Notes under the pieces: generated by a model
Told to the model about the DNA's origin: nothing
The model's input: the letters and a program-made list of their open reading frames with translations, nothing else
Database searches by the model: none
Program-made: the position numbers and the translations under genes
Assembly: GCF_018732085.1 (NCBI RefSeq)
Contig: NZ_CP076103.1
Location: 2,976,001 to 3,040,000, forward strand
DNA from: Lysobacter capsici
GTDB lineage: Bacteria > Pseudomonadota > Gammaproteobacteria > Xanthomonadales > Xanthomonadaceae
Direction of reading: 5' to 3'
Length of the DNA: 64,000 bases
Part shown: piece by piece, positions 35,947 to 45,656 of the stretch
Position numbering within the stretch: position 1 is the first letter of the stretch
How the letters are laid out: each line of letters begins with the position of its first letter

Positions 35947-37050
35947 ATGACAAAGTTTTCGCGCGCCGTGGCTCTGACCGCCATCGTCGGACTGAGCGGC
36001 TGCATGTGGGCGCCCGGACAGTACATGTCGTCCAGGCAGTTCGCGCCCGGCAAGACGATCGAGGACGGGCATATCCAACTCGTCACGATCACTCCGCAGT
36101 TCCTCGCGACCGAGCACGCGGCCAGCGCGGCCGCGGCGCTGCCGACCGAGCTGTTGAGCTATCAGCCCGAGCCGTACCGCATCGGCGCCGGCGATACCTT
36201 GTACATCACCATCTGGGATCATCCCGAACTTACATCCCCGGCCGGCACCCAGCAGCAGCCGGCGGCCAACGGACGCCTGGTCCGGCCCGACGGCACCTTG
36301 TTCTATCCCTACGTCGGCGTGGTCGAGGCGCGCGGCAAGACCATCGAGGAATTGCGCACGGTCATCACCCAGCGCATCGCGCGCGTGGTCGAAAGCCCGC
36401 AGGTCGACGTCAGCATCATCGATTACGGCAGTCAGCGCGTGACCTTGCAAGGCGCGTTCGTCAAGACCGACCGCCAGCCGATCACCGCCACGCCGCTGAC
36501 CTTGTCGCAGGCGATCGGCGCGGCGACCGTCGATCCCTTGCGCGCGGACCTGTCCGGGCTGGTGCTGACGCGCGCGGGACGGCAGTACCGGCTCGATCTG
36601 GATGCGCTCAATCGCGGCGACAGCAATGCGCCCGACATCTATCTCAAGGCCGGCGATCATCTGTTCCTGCCGTACAACGATCGCAAGGAAGTGTATGTGG
36701 TCGGCGAGGTGATGCGCCCGCAGGCGCTCAACTTCAAGACCACCGACATGACCCTGACCCAGGCGCTGGGCCGCGTGGGCGGGCTCAACCCGCAGACCTC
36801 CAAGGGCGAGGCGGTGTATGTGATCCGCGGGGTCGAGGACATGCAGCAAAAACCGGCGACGATCTATCACCTCAACGCCAAATCGCCGGCGTCCTACGCG
36901 CTGGCCAGCCAGTTCGCGGTGCGGCCCGGCGACGTGGTCTTCGTCGGCCCGGCCGGGGTGACCCGCTGGAACCGCTTCGTCAATCAGCTGCTGCCGTTGT
37001 CGAACGTGATCAACAACGCGGCCAATACCCAGGATCTGCTGGGACGCTGA
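35947..37050 (+). CDS. wza: Wza-type outer-membrane polysaccharide export lipoprotein
   Basis: 367 residues. The signal ends in a lipobox (GLSGC, Cys19). PES/SLBB domains follow: YRIGAGDTLYITIWDHPEL near residue 80 is the classic PES start, and the later SLBB domains include VYVVGEVMRPQ and NPQTSKGEAVYVIRG. Wza octamers form the outer-membrane channel for the polymer, working with Wzc. I chose the ATG at 35947 because it places a proper lipoprotein signal at the N-terminus. The gene is on the opposite strand from wzb-wzc; in many loci the order is wza-wzb-wzc on one strand. Confidence 0.93.
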   Translation: MTKFSRAVALTAIVGLSGCMWAPGQYMSSRQFAPGKTIEDGHIQLVTITPQFLATEHAASAAAALPTELLSYQPEPYRIGAGDTLYITIWDHPELTSPAGTQQQPAANGRLVRPDGTLFYPYVGVVEARGKTIEELRTVITQRIARVVESPQVDVSIIDYGSQRVTLQGAFVKTDRQPITATPLTLSQAIGAATVDPLRADLSGLVLTRAGRQYRLDLDALNRGDSNAPDIYLKAGDHLFLPYNDRKEVYVVGEVMRPQALNFKTTDMTLTQALGRVGGLNPQTSKGEAVYVIRGVEDMQQKPATIYHLNAKSPASYALASQFAVRPGDVVFVGPAGVTRWNRFVNQLLPLSNVINNAANTQDLLGR

Positions 37051-37303
37051 GTCGCGCCGTCGTCCGGCTCGTTTGTGCGGGCCGGTGCGAGTGCGTATGT
37101 CGTAAGTCGCGCAGCCAGCCTGCGCGGTTTTTCGGCACGGGCGTTTTTCGCAATTTCGGCACGACGCCCTGAGGCCCGGGTCTGCTAGCCTGCGCGCAAA
37201 CGAAGCGTTATCCGCGCGGGCGGCGGCTGCACCGCCCGCGACGCGCGGACCAGCGGCTGTTCGTGTTCCTTTCTCGTGTCACTTCTCGTGATGGAGCGCA
37301 ACC

Positions 37304-39142
37304 ATGAAGGCAGGCGTCGCACGCTGGCTGCTCGGCGGATTGCTCGCATCGGCGAGCCTGGCGTCCATGAATGCCTACGCGCAGGACGCCAAGCCCGACA
37401 GCAAGCACAACGCCAAGCTCGACCCGGAACCGTTCGATTTCCGCTGGAATGTGCGCATCCCCTTGCGCGACGGAGTCAAGCTCAGCGCGACCCAATACCT
37501 GCCACGCGATCGCAAGCGCGCCGGTCCCTGCGTGTTTTCGCTGACGCCGTACACCGCGCAGCGCAATCACGAACGCGGCAAGTACTTCGCCGGTCACGGC
37601 TATGCCTACTACGCGGTCGACGTGCGCGGACGCGGCAATTCCGAAGGCGAGTTCACTCCCTTGCTGCAGGAGGCCCGCGACGGTCACGACGTGGTCGAAT
37701 GGCTGGCGCAGCAGCCCTCGTGCAACGGCAAGGTGGCGATGAGCGGCGGCTCCTACCTGGGCTACGCGCAATGGGCCACGGTGAAAGAACTGCCGCCGCA
37801 TCTGGCGACGATCGTGCCGATCGCATCGGTCGGGCCGGGCGTGGATTTCCCGATCCTCAACAACATTCCCTACACCTACAACATGCAGTGGCTGACCTTC
37901 GTCAGCGGCCACACCTCGCAGGACCGGATCTTCGGCGATTTCGGCTTCTGGGCCTCGCAGTACCGGCGCTGGTACGAAGCGCATGCGCCGTACACGCAAC
38001 TCGACGAATACGTCGGCAACCCGTCGCCGACCTTCCAGGCCTGGAACGCGCATCCCTACCAGGACGCCTACTGGGACAGCCATCGGCCCACGCCGGAGCA
38101 ATACGCCCAGCTGAGCATTCCGATCCTCAGCGTCACCGGCCATTACGACGACGACCAGCCCGGCGCAATGAGCTACTACAAAGGCCACATGCGTTACGGC
38201 AGCGAACGCGCCAAGGCCATGCATTACCTGGTGATCGGGCCGTGGGATCACACCGGCACCAGCAGCCCGCAGGCCGAGGTCGGCGGACTGAAGTTCGGCG
38301 AGGCCTCGCTGGTCGACATCAACGCGCTGCACGTCGCCTGGTACGACTGGACGATGAAGCAGGGCAGCAAGCCGGAGTTCCTCAAGGACAAGGTCGCGTT
38401 CTACGTGGTCGGCGAAGAGGCCTGGCGTTATGCGCCATCGCTGCAGGCGGTCACCGCGAGCACCCAGGCCTGGTATCTGGATTCGCGCGACGGCCGGGCC
38501 AACGACGTGTTCGAATCCGGCCAGTTGCGCGCGACCCCGTCCGGCGGCGGCGTCGATCGCTACGTGTACGATCCGCTCGACACCAGCCCGCTGGAATACG
38601 AAGACCGGCCGGACGTGCTCACGCCGACCTACGCCTATCTCACCGATCAGCGCGGCCTGGTGATGTCCTCGGGCAAGCAGCTGGTCTATCACACGCCAGC
38701 GCTGGAACGCGACACCGACATCGCCGGGTTCTTCAAGCTGTCGGCCTACATCGCGCTGGATCAGCCCGACACCGATTTCTCGGCCAGGATCTATGAGGTC
38801 AAGGCCGACGGCGGCAGCGTGTTCCTGGCCCAGGAGCTGATGCGCGCGCGGTATCGCAAGAGCCTGCGTCAACCTGAGCTCGTCACGCCCGGTCAGGTCG
38901 AGCGCTACGACTTCGAACGTTTCAATTTCACCGCGCGGCGCCTGGCCAAGGGCAGTCGGTTGCGGCTGGTGATCGCGCCGCTCAACAGCCTGAGCATGCA
39001 GAAGAACTACAACAGCGGCGGCGTGGTCGCGGAAGAATCCGGCAAGGACGCGCGCAAGGTCACGGTCGCGCTGTACCACGACGCGCAGCATCCCAGCGCC
39101 TTGTACGTTCCGATCGCGGCGAAGTCGTCGGTGGGCAAGTAA
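37304..39142 (+). CDS. Secreted CocE/NonD-family hydrolase (X-Pro acyl-peptidase-like)
   Basis: 612 residues with a signal peptide (about residues 1-26, ending AYA-QD). The alpha/beta-hydrolase core has the nucleophile elbow GGSYLG with Ser150, an acid in GHYDDDQPG (Asp282-284) and the base in GPWDHTG (His316), the CocE catalytic triad. The C-terminal beta jelly-roll from about residue 400 is the usual substrate-binding domain. Family members cleave Xaa-Pro dipeptides, cocaine-type esters or glutaryl amides; the substrate here is unknown. The gene stands alone, 250 bases after wza. Confidence 0.9.
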   Translation: MKAGVARWLLGGLLASASLASMNAYAQDAKPDSKHNAKLDPEPFDFRWNVRIPLRDGVKLSATQYLPRDRKRAGPCVFSLTPYTAQRNHERGKYFAGHGYAYYAVDVRGRGNSEGEFTPLLQEARDGHDVVEWLAQQPSCNGKVAMSGGSYLGYAQWATVKELPPHLATIVPIASVGPGVDFPILNNIPYTYNMQWLTFVSGHTSQDRIFGDFGFWASQYRRWYEAHAPYTQLDEYVGNPSPTFQAWNAHPYQDAYWDSHRPTPEQYAQLSIPILSVTGHYDDDQPGAMSYYKGHMRYGSERAKAMHYLVIGPWDHTGTSSPQAEVGGLKFGEASLVDINALHVAWYDWTMKQGSKPEFLKDKVAFYVVGEEAWRYAPSLQAVTASTQAWYLDSRDGRANDVFESGQLRATPSGGGVDRYVYDPLDTSPLEYEDRPDVLTPTYAYLTDQRGLVMSSGKQLVYHTPALERDTDIAGFFKLSAYIALDQPDTDFSARIYEVKADGGSVFLAQELMRARYRKSLRQPELVTPGQVERYDFERFNFTARRLAKGSRLRLVIAPLNSLSMQKNYNSGGVVAEESGKDARKVTVALYHDAQHPSALYVPIAAKSSVGK

Positions 39143-39772
39143 GCCGGCCTGAGCACCAGATCGCAGCGTCGACCGATCGGATACGCGCGGCCTTCGCCAG
39201 CCTCGCTCGTCCGCACACGGTGCCCCTGCAGGAGCGGCGTAAGCAGCGACCGCGACGCAAGCATGGAGCGGAGCGGCGCGCGCGGCGCCCGCAATGCAGG
39301 CTCGAACACTCACGCAAACGGCCGGGCGATCGCGCCATCGCGGCCAGACGACGGCCCGCGTCCGTTGTGGCGGGCGACCGTGCCGCTACGCGATCCGGCA
39401 ACCAAGCGCCCGACACCGCCCTCGGTGCCACCGTTAGCCCCGCGGGATTCACCGCGGCGCATCGGCCGCGTTCTGATCCGCGAGCGGCGCGCCCGTGTGG
39501 ACGCCGGTTCGGGGCATGGCGCGCGCCCCGGCCGGACCGGCGCCGCCCAGGCAGTCGATAAGCTTCAGAAAATGAGCGCTTAAAGTGCCAATTACTGGCA
39601 TCAGGTATAACTTATGCTGCCAGAATATACGTGCTGGAGCAGGTCGGCGTCGCCGGCCTGAGGCGACCGGACTCCAGTGGAATCAACCACATACCTTAAT
39701 CGGCGTGGCCGCCGTTCGGCCATCGCCAGGGCGCGCGGGCAGGGCGTTCGGACGACACAACGGGAACCGGTC
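39143..39772. other. Intergenic region upstream of the wsp operon
   Basis: About 630 bases without a credible gene. It contains a single REP-like sequence (listed separately) and, near 39588-39605, an AT-richer stretch with a perfect 5-base inverted repeat (TGCCA-ATTAC-TGGCA) that could be an operator. An open frame runs into wspA from upstream, but its translation before the MSQFT start is not protein-like. The wsp promoter is probably in the last 200 bases. Confidence 0.5.
39224..39255. repeat. Single REP-like sequence
   Basis: The sequence CTGCAGGAGCGGCGTAAGC followed by AGCGACCGCGA matches the GTAGGAGCGGCGTAAGCCGCGACC repeat that is scattered through Lysobacter and Stenotrophomonas genomes. 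Only one copy, slightly altered, is present. Confidence 0.55.
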
Positions 39773-41743
39773 ATGAGCCAATTCACGATCCGCCAGCGGA
39801 TCATGTTCAGTTTCGCGATGATTATCGCGGTGATGGTGTTGATGGGCGGAATCGCCCTGCAGCGGCTGAATCACATCCAGACAGAAGAAAGCGCCCTGCG
39901 CAGCGATTCGATTCCCGGTCTGTATTCCTCGGGCACGATCGAGACCGAATGGCATGCGTACTACACGGCGCTGCACGGCCTGTCGGCGCCGGCCGCGAGC
40001 GACCGGGCGGCGGCGGTGGAAAGCTTGCGCACCCGCCACGACGCCTTCGAGGAGGCGATGGGCCGCTATCGCGCCACCATCAACGCCAGCGAAGACCGGC
40101 GCAATTTCGAGCAGTTCGGCCGCCTGACCGCCTCGGTGTTCGCCCTGCAGCCGGAACTTATCAAGGCCGGCGAGACCAGCGACGAAGCGCTGCAGCAGGC
40201 GCTGCGCACGCGGATCAGCCCGGCCTTCAACCAGTCGGCCGAACGGATCCGTTCGATCATCCAGTACAACTACAAGCAGTCGGTGGAGTCGGGCATCCGC
40301 ATCGACAACGCGGTCAAGTCGGCCCAGTTCGGCATCGCCCTGGCCTTCGCCGGCGCGCTGTTGCTGGCCGCGCTGGCCGGGTTCTTCCTGTGGCGGGCGA
40401 TCACCCGGCCGCTGGACCAGTTGGCGCGCGCCTCGGCGGTGATGGCCAAGGGCGATTTCAGCCAGCGCCTGGGTTTCGCCCGCAGCGACGAGTTCGGCGC
40501 GGTCGCGCAGGGCTACGACCGCATGAGCACCGATCTGTCGGAACTGGTCGGGCAGATCCAGACCTCGGGCATCCAGGTCAATTCCTCGATCAACGAAATC
40601 ACCGCGACCTTGCGCGAGCAGCACGCCACCGCCGCCCAGATCGCCGCGACCACCACCGAGATCGGCGCGACCTCGCGCGAGATCGCCGCCACCTCCAAGG
40701 AACTGGCGCGGGCGATGCGCGATGTCGCCGGCAGCGCCGAGCAGACCGCCGACCTCGCCGGCGACGGCCAGGTCGGCGTGGCGCAGATGGAAGACACGAT
40801 GGGCCGGATGATCGACGCGACCGCGGCGATCAGCAGCAAGCTCGCGGTGCTGGCCGAGAAGGCCAGCAACATCAGCCAGGTCGTCACCACCATCACCAAG
40901 GTCGCCGACCAGACCAATCTGCTCTCGCTCAATGCCGCGATCGAGGCCGAGAAGGCCGGCGAATACGGCCGCGGCTTCTCGGTGGTGGCGGTGGAGATCC
41001 GCCGCCTCGCCGACCAGACCGCGGTCGCCACGCTCGACATCGAGCAGATGGTGCGCGAGATCCAGTCGGCGGTGTCGGCCGGTGTGATGGGCATGGACAA
41101 GTTCTCCGAGGAAGTCCGTCGCGGCACCGGCGACGTGCAGAAGGTCGGCGGCCAGCTGTCGAAGGTGATCGAGCACGTGCAGGCGATGGTGCCGCGCTTC
41201 GAGACCGTCAACGAAGGCGTGCAGGCGCAGACCGCCGGCGCCGAGCAGATCAACCTGGCGCTGGCGCAACTCAGCGAGGCTGCGCAGCAGACCGTCGATG
41301 CGCTCAAGCAGTCCAACCAGGCCATCGACGAACTGCATCAGGTCAGCGCCGGCCTGCGCGACGGGGTGTCGAAGTTCAAGCGAAGCGATCGCCATCGACG
41401 TCTCAGGCGATGGCGGCCGTGGCTTCGCTGGTGTTCCATCAATCCCTCGATCGCACCGCCGCCATCGATCATGCGCGAATCTCCGCATCCCCGCCGCATC
41501 CGATCCAACCGCGACCCCTTCCCCCGCCGCGCAGTTCCCCGACCGCGGCCCCCGACCGCCCCCAACGCCGACTTGCCGAACCTGCTACCCTATGCGCCCC
41601 GCACGCCCATCGCGACAACGCCCGATCCCAGCTGGAAACGCTGCGGCGCGATGCGCACGAATTCGAAGCCAGCGGCGTCGACAGCCCGGATGCGGCCTAT
41701 CTGGGCCCGGTCGCCAGCGATGCGCGCGGGCCGATTCAACTGA
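39773..41743 (+). CDS. wspA: Methyl-accepting chemotaxis protein of a Wsp system, with an aberrant C-terminal run-on
   Basis: The receptor that senses surface contact and drives the WspE kinase. From the ATG at 39773: first membrane helix (about residues 10-30), a four-helix periplasmic domain, second helix (about 184-208), HAMP, and a long cytoplasmic coiled coil with the signalling tip (NLLSLNAAIEAEKAGEYGRGF). The normal receptor should end just after GLRDGVSKFK (base 41380, about residue 536). Instead the frame runs on for about 120 codons of Arg/Pro-rich sequence through what was wspB. The native stop seems to have been lost with damage that begins right at this point. The receptor domains themselves look complete. 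Confidence 0.85.
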   Translation: MSQFTIRQRIMFSFAMIIAVMVLMGGIALQRLNHIQTEESALRSDSIPGLYSSGTIETEWHAYYTALHGLSAPAASDRAAAVESLRTRHDAFEEAMGRYRATINASEDRRNFEQFGRLTASVFALQPELIKAGETSDEALQQALRTRISPAFNQSAERIRSIIQYNYKQSVESGIRIDNAVKSAQFGIALAFAGALLLAALAGFFLWRAITRPLDQLARASAVMAKGDFSQRLGFARSDEFGAVAQGYDRMSTDLSELVGQIQTSGIQVNSSINEITATLREQHATAAQIAATTTEIGATSREIAATSKELARAMRDVAGSAEQTADLAGDGQVGVAQMEDTMGRMIDATAAISSKLAVLAEKASNISQVVTTITKVADQTNLLSLNAAIEAEKAGEYGRGFSVVAVEIRRLADQTAVATLDIEQMVREIQSAVSAGVMGMDKFSEEVRRGTGDVQKVGGQLSKVIEHVQAMVPRFETVNEGVQAQTAGAEQINLALAQLSEAAQQTVDALKQSNQAIDELHQVSAGLRDGVSKFKRSDRHRRLRRWRPWLRWCSINPSIAPPPSIMRESPHPRRIRSNRDPFPRRAVPRPRPPTAPNADLPNLLPYAPRTPIATTPDPSWKRCGAMRTNSKPAASTARMRPIWARSPAMRAGRFN

Positions 41744-41781
41744 TCGGCTCCGAATTGCGCGACCCGCCGACCGGCGCAGGC
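41410..41781 (+). pseudogene. wspB: Remnant of wspB (CheW-like adaptor)
   Basis: The ATG at 41410 lies where wspB should start. The beginning and most of the middle have no CheW character. Near the end the translation gives DSPDAAYLGPVASDARGPIQ, which matches the C-terminal PYLGPVxSDARG motif of WspB adaptors. The surviving length is about 120 codons against a usual 160-175. The plus strand is rich in C and poor in G across it, unlike its neighbours. The CheW core is not readable, so a working protein is unlikely unless the sequence itself is faulty. Confidence 0.6.
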
Positions 41782-42579
41782 ATGAAACTCGACGGCTTCA
41801 GCAATCTTCTCGCCACCATCGGCCCGACCCTCCCCGCGCGGTCGCGCCCGCGGCCGCGCCGGCCTCGCCGCCCCCGCCTATCTCCCCCGGAGCAGCAGGA
41901 GCTGATCTTCGCCGGAGACCTGGTTTTCCGCGACGGGTTCGCGACGACCTCCCGCAGCGACATCCCCGACCTCGACCCGCTGCGGCTTCCTCGCGGCCCC
42001 TGGCCGACCATGTTCGACTCCACAATCCCTCACATGGTTCAACGCACTTCGATCCGCTGTCCTCAATCAACTCCAGCCAACTCGACCTTGCTTCGCACAA
42101 CTCCCCCGCCCGACCATTTCCATTTCCCGCTCCCGGCACTCCGAACCCCTCCCGCGCGCGCCCGCGACCCGGCAACAACACGCGACGACCGACCGACCCC
42201 CGGTGCTTCAACCCGGCCTTTGTCAAACCAAGGCCTGTTCGACCGCTTCCTGCCGCTCGCCTCGACGCGTTTCCCATTCGACTCGCCGACCCCCGAATCC
42301 GCATGCATATGCGAACGCGCGCCTCACAGCAAACCGTCACGCGATCGAGCCCTCGCGTCGAATGCGCCGCTGCCCTTCGCGCCGCGACCCCTTCGCCGAA
42401 TTCCTTCGCATCCATGCGCCTCAGCCGCAGCCGACCGCGACGAAACCATTGCGCAGGCCATGGGGCCTTCGCCTCCGCCAGATCGCGGAAACCCGCGGCG
42501 ATGCAGCCGGCGGCCGCGTGCTGCGATTGCGCGCGCAGCGTTGCCGCGCGGCGGCGAGCCGATAGGACCGCATCGATGA
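41782..42579 (+). pseudogene. wspC: Remnant of wspC (CheR-type methyltransferase)
   Basis: The ATG at 41782 opens with MKLDGFSNLLATIGPTL, then SPPEQQELIFAGDLVFRDGFAT. These resemble the WspC start (…LL…IGLD…) and its later EQQxLIEAVVVPETWFFRD motif, but with pieces missing between and inside them. After about 42000 no SAM-binding or TPR motif can be read in any frame. The stretch is about 800 bases, where an intact wspC needs about 1.2-1.3 kb. The end overlaps the wspD start by ATGA (42576-42579), as intact operons do. It cannot encode a methyltransferase as given. Confidence 0.55.
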
Positions 42580-43353
42580 CCGATCATCCCGCCATCGAGG
42601 CTTCGGCGAGCGCAGTCGCGCAACTGCTCGGCCGCGCGCCCGATCCGCAGGCGCTGCACCGCGCCACCGGCGAGGTCGCGGCCAAGGCCGACGACCTGCG
42701 TTCGCTGACCCGCTCGCTGTTCGTGTTCCGCCTGCGTGGCGAATGGCTCGGCTTGCCCGCGTCCATCGTCGACGAAGTGCTGGAGCCGCGCGCGATCCAC
42801 AGTCTGCCGCACCGTCGCGAAGGCCTGGTGCGCGGCCTGGTCAAACGTGCCCCGCGCGCCCGCCCCGGGGCGCCACCGCAGGCGACCACTCGCGATCGCC
42901 TGCCGACGACCCCGCGCGTCCGCTGACCCGCTCGCTGTTCCCCGCGCGATCGTCGACGAAGTGCCCGCCCGATCCACAGTCTGCGCGCACCTCTTAGGCC
43001 TGGTGCGCGGCCTGGTCAACGTGCGCGGGCAGCTCACGGTGTGCGTGGCGCTCGAATCCTTGTTGCAGATCGATGCGGCGCGGGCCGATCCGGAGCGCTC
43101 GTCCGCCAGCGCGGCCGGCGTGCTGGGCCGGCGGCTGGTGGTGCTGTCCTTGCAGGATCAGCGGCTGGCGTTCGAATCCGACGAAGTGCATGGCGCGCAT
43201 CGCTACGATCCGGCGCTGGTCGGCGAGGTGCCCGGCACCGTCGCCCTGGCCAGCGCGGCCTTCAGCACCGGCGTGCTGGCGATGGAAAACCGCAGCGTGG
43301 GATTGCTCGACGACGGCCTAGTGCTCAGCGCAATCAATCGGCGGTTGGGATGA
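42576..43353 (+). pseudogene. wspD: wspD (CheW-like adaptor) broken by an internal duplication and frameshift
   Basis: The first 90 codons read as a good CheW start (SLFVFRLRGEWLGLPASIVDEV, then HRREGLVRGLV). At about 42852 the frame enters a degraded second copy of the preceding ~220 bases and meets a stop at 42924-42926. The rest of the protein resumes in another frame from about 42995 (LGLVRGLVNVRGQLTVCV) to the stop at 43353, which overlaps the wspE start by ATGA. Removing the extra copy would restore one frame of about 230 codons. Either the gene is mutated or the sequence was misassembled here. Confidence 0.8.
42634..43027 (+). repeat. Imperfect tandem duplication inside wspD
   Basis: Copy 1 is about 42634-42852 and copy 2 about 42858-43027. 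Shared anchors include CGCGCGCCCG, CTGACCCGCTCGCTGTTC (at 42706 and 42928), ATCGTCGACGAAGTG, GATCCACAGTCTG and GGCCTGGTGCGCGGCCTGGTCAA. Copy 2 lacks several G-rich blocks, such as the 30 or so bases encoding FRLRGEWLGL, and is about 50 bases shorter. Confidence 0.8.
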
Positions 43354-45656
43354 GCACGGGCGACCTGCGGGATTATTCGCTGCACGACCTGTTCCGCATG
43401 GAGGTGGACGGGCAGGCGCAGTTGCTGACCGACGGCCTGCTGGTGCTGGAAGGCCAGCCCGACGCCGCCGCGCAACTGGAGTCGTGCATGCGCGCGGCGC
43501 ATTCGGTCAAGGGCGCGGCGCGGGTGGTCGGCCTGTCGGCGGCGGTGACCATCGCGCACGCGATGGAGGATTGCCTGGTCGCGGCGCAGGAACATCGCCT
43601 GGTCCTCGATCATGCCGCGATCGATGCCTTGTTCAACGGCGTCGATCTGCTCAGCCGCATCGCCGCCACGCCGGCCGAACAGGCCGAGCCGTGGATGCGC
43701 GACGATGCGCCCGAGGCCAGGCGCTACTGCGAGGTGTTGGCCGAGGCCTTGCGCTCGGGCGTCAGTCCGCCGCGCGAATCCGCGCAGGCGACGGTGCCGC
43801 GCGTCGAATCGCCGCTCGCCCGGTCGCCCCGGAGCGAAGCGTCCCAGATCGAATCGTCCCCGACCGAACCGGCGCGCAACGACGCGGTGAGCGATGCGAT
43901 CGGCGAAGAACGGGTGCTGCGCATCACCGCGCGCAGTCTCAACCGCCTGCTCGGTTTGGCCGGCGAATCGCTGGTGGCCTCGCGCTGGCTCGACCCGTAC
44001 ATCCATTCGCTCGGACGGCTCAAGCGCCTGCAACGCGACAGCGCCATCGCGCTGGATCGGCTCGCCGAGGTCGCGCCCGGCCTGGCGCGCGATCAACACG
44101 CCGCCGCGCTGCTGGCCCAGGCGCGTTCGCAGATCGCCGAATCGCAGCGCCTGCTGGCCGATCGCATCGCCCAGCTCGACCTGTTCGAACGCCGCACCGC
44201 CAGCGTCGCGCATCGGCTGTACGACGAAGCGCTGTCCAGCCATATGCGTCCGTTCGCCGACGGCACCCGTGGGTTCAAGCGCATGGTTCGCGATCTGGCG
44301 CGCGAACTGGGCAAGCAGGCGCAGCTCGACATCGCCGGGGCCAAGACCCAGGTCGACCGCGACGTGCTCGCGCGCCTGGAAGCGCCGCTCGCGCATCTGT
44401 TGCGCAACGCGGTCGATCACGGCATCGAATCGGCCGAGGCGCGTCGCGCCGCCGGCAAACCCGAGGCCGGCACGATCCGGCTCGAAGCCCATCATGTTTC
44501 GGGCCTGCTGGAAATCGTGATCGAAGACGATGGCCGCGGCATCGACCTGGAGCGTATCCGCGAGACCGTCGTCGTGCGCCGCCTCACCGATGCGGACACC
44601 GCCTCGCGATTGAGCCCGGCCGAACTGATGGAATTCCTGTTCCTGCCCGGCTTCACCTTGCGCGAGGTGGTCACCGAGATTTCCGGACGCGGCGTCGGCC
44701 TCGACGCGGTCCAGACCATGGTCAAGGAACTGCGCGGCAGCGTGCGGCTGTCGTCGCGGCCCGGCGGCGGTTCGCGTTTCCAGCTGCATCTGCCGTTGAC
44801 CACCTCGGTGCTGCGCGGCCTGGTGGTGGAGATCGGCGGCGAGCCGTACGCGTTCCCGCTAACCCAGATCAGCAGCACCGCGATGGTCCCGCGCGAACAG
44901 GTGCAGTGGCTGGAAGGGCGGCAGCATTTTCAATTGAACGCGCGCAGCATCGGCCTGGTGTCGGCGGCGCAGGTGCTCGGCGGCGCCGAAGCCCATACCT
45001 CGCCGGAGCAACTGCAGGTGATCGTGGTCGCCGCCAGCAGCGGCGGGCACGAATACGGGCTGGCGGTCGAACGCTTTATCGGCGTCAGCGAACTGGTCGT
45101 GCAGCCGTTGCCCGGCCAGCTCGGCAAGGTCAAGGACATCAGCGCCGGCGCCTTGCTCGACGACGGCACGCCGGTGCTGATCGTCGACGTGGACGATCTG
45201 GTGCGTTCGGTCGAACGCCTGGTCTCCACCGGTCGTCTGACCCAATTGCGTTATCACGACCACGCGCAGACGGTGACGCGCAAGCGCGTGCTGGTGGTCG
45301 ACGACTCGCTGACCGTGCGCGAACTCGAGCGCAAGCTGATCGAGAACGGCGGCTATGCGGTCGAGGTCGCGGTCGACGGCATGGACGGCTGGAACGCGGT
45401 GCGCTCGGGGCATTTCGACCTGGTGGTCACCGATATCGACATGCCGCGCATGGACGGCATCGAACTGGTCGGCCTGATCAAGAAAGATCCCCGGCTGCGC
45501 ACGCTGCCGGTGATGATCGTGTCGTACAAGGACCGCGAGGAAGACCGCCGCCGCGGTCTCGACGCCGGCGCCGATTTCTATCTGACCAAGGGCGGGTTCC
45601 ATGAAGAGGCGTTGTTGCAGGCGGTGGTCGACTTGATCGGCGAGGCCTCGGCATGA
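43350..45656 (+). CDS. wspE: Hybrid CheA-type histidine kinase with receiver (WspE)
   Basis: 768 residues. Domain order: HPt with phosphorylatable His51 (RAAHSVKGAARV), a Ser/Pro/Arg-rich linker (about 135-185), dimerisation helices, HATPase (N box LLRNAVDHGIE, G1 VIEDDGRGID, G2 EISGRGVGLDAV), a CheW-like regulatory domain (about 485-630), and a C-terminal receiver with Asp695 (VVTDIDMPRMDG) and a Lys in the LTKGG motif. It would take the signal from WspA, then phosphorylate WspR and WspF. It overlaps wspD and wspF by ATGA at each end. Codon use is normal again from here on, in contrast to the segment before it. Confidence 0.93.
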   Translation: MSTGDLRDYSLHDLFRMEVDGQAQLLTDGLLVLEGQPDAAAQLESCMRAAHSVKGAARVVGLSAAVTIAHAMEDCLVAAQEHRLVLDHAAIDALFNGVDLLSRIAATPAEQAEPWMRDDAPEARRYCEVLAEALRSGVSPPRESAQATVPRVESPLARSPRSEASQIESSPTEPARNDAVSDAIGEERVLRITARSLNRLLGLAGESLVASRWLDPYIHSLGRLKRLQRDSAIALDRLAEVAPGLARDQHAAALLAQARSQIAESQRLLADRIAQLDLFERRTASVAHRLYDEALSSHMRPFADGTRGFKRMVRDLARELGKQAQLDIAGAKTQVDRDVLARLEAPLAHLLRNAVDHGIESAEARRAAGKPEAGTIRLEAHHVSGLLEIVIEDDGRGIDLERIRETVVVRRLTDADTASRLSPAELMEFLFLPGFTLREVVTEISGRGVGLDAVQTMVKELRGSVRLSSRPGGGSRFQLHLPLTTSVLRGLVVEIGGEPYAFPLTQISSTAMVPREQVQWLEGRQHFQLNARSIGLVSAAQVLGGAEAHTSPEQLQVIVVAASSGGHEYGLAVERFIGVSELVVQPLPGQLGKVKDISAGALLDDGTPVLIVDVDDLVRSVERLVSTGRLTQLRYHDHAQTVTRKRVLVVDDSLTVRELERKLIENGGYAVEVAVDGMDGWNAVRSGHFDLVVTDIDMPRMDGIELVGLIKKDPRLRTLPVMIVSYKDREEDRRRGLDAGADFYLTKGGFHEEALLQAVVDLIGEASA

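Noticed and set aside
39143..39772. Possible c-di-GMP riboswitch ahead of the wsp operon
   Set aside because: Neither the GEMM core motifs nor a matching fold could be seen.
39949..42579. An 876-codon frame across wspA and the degraded segment
   Set aside because: The first half is a frame-shifted shadow of wspA. Only short parts after 41410 look like WspB and WspC remnants, and these are annotated as such.
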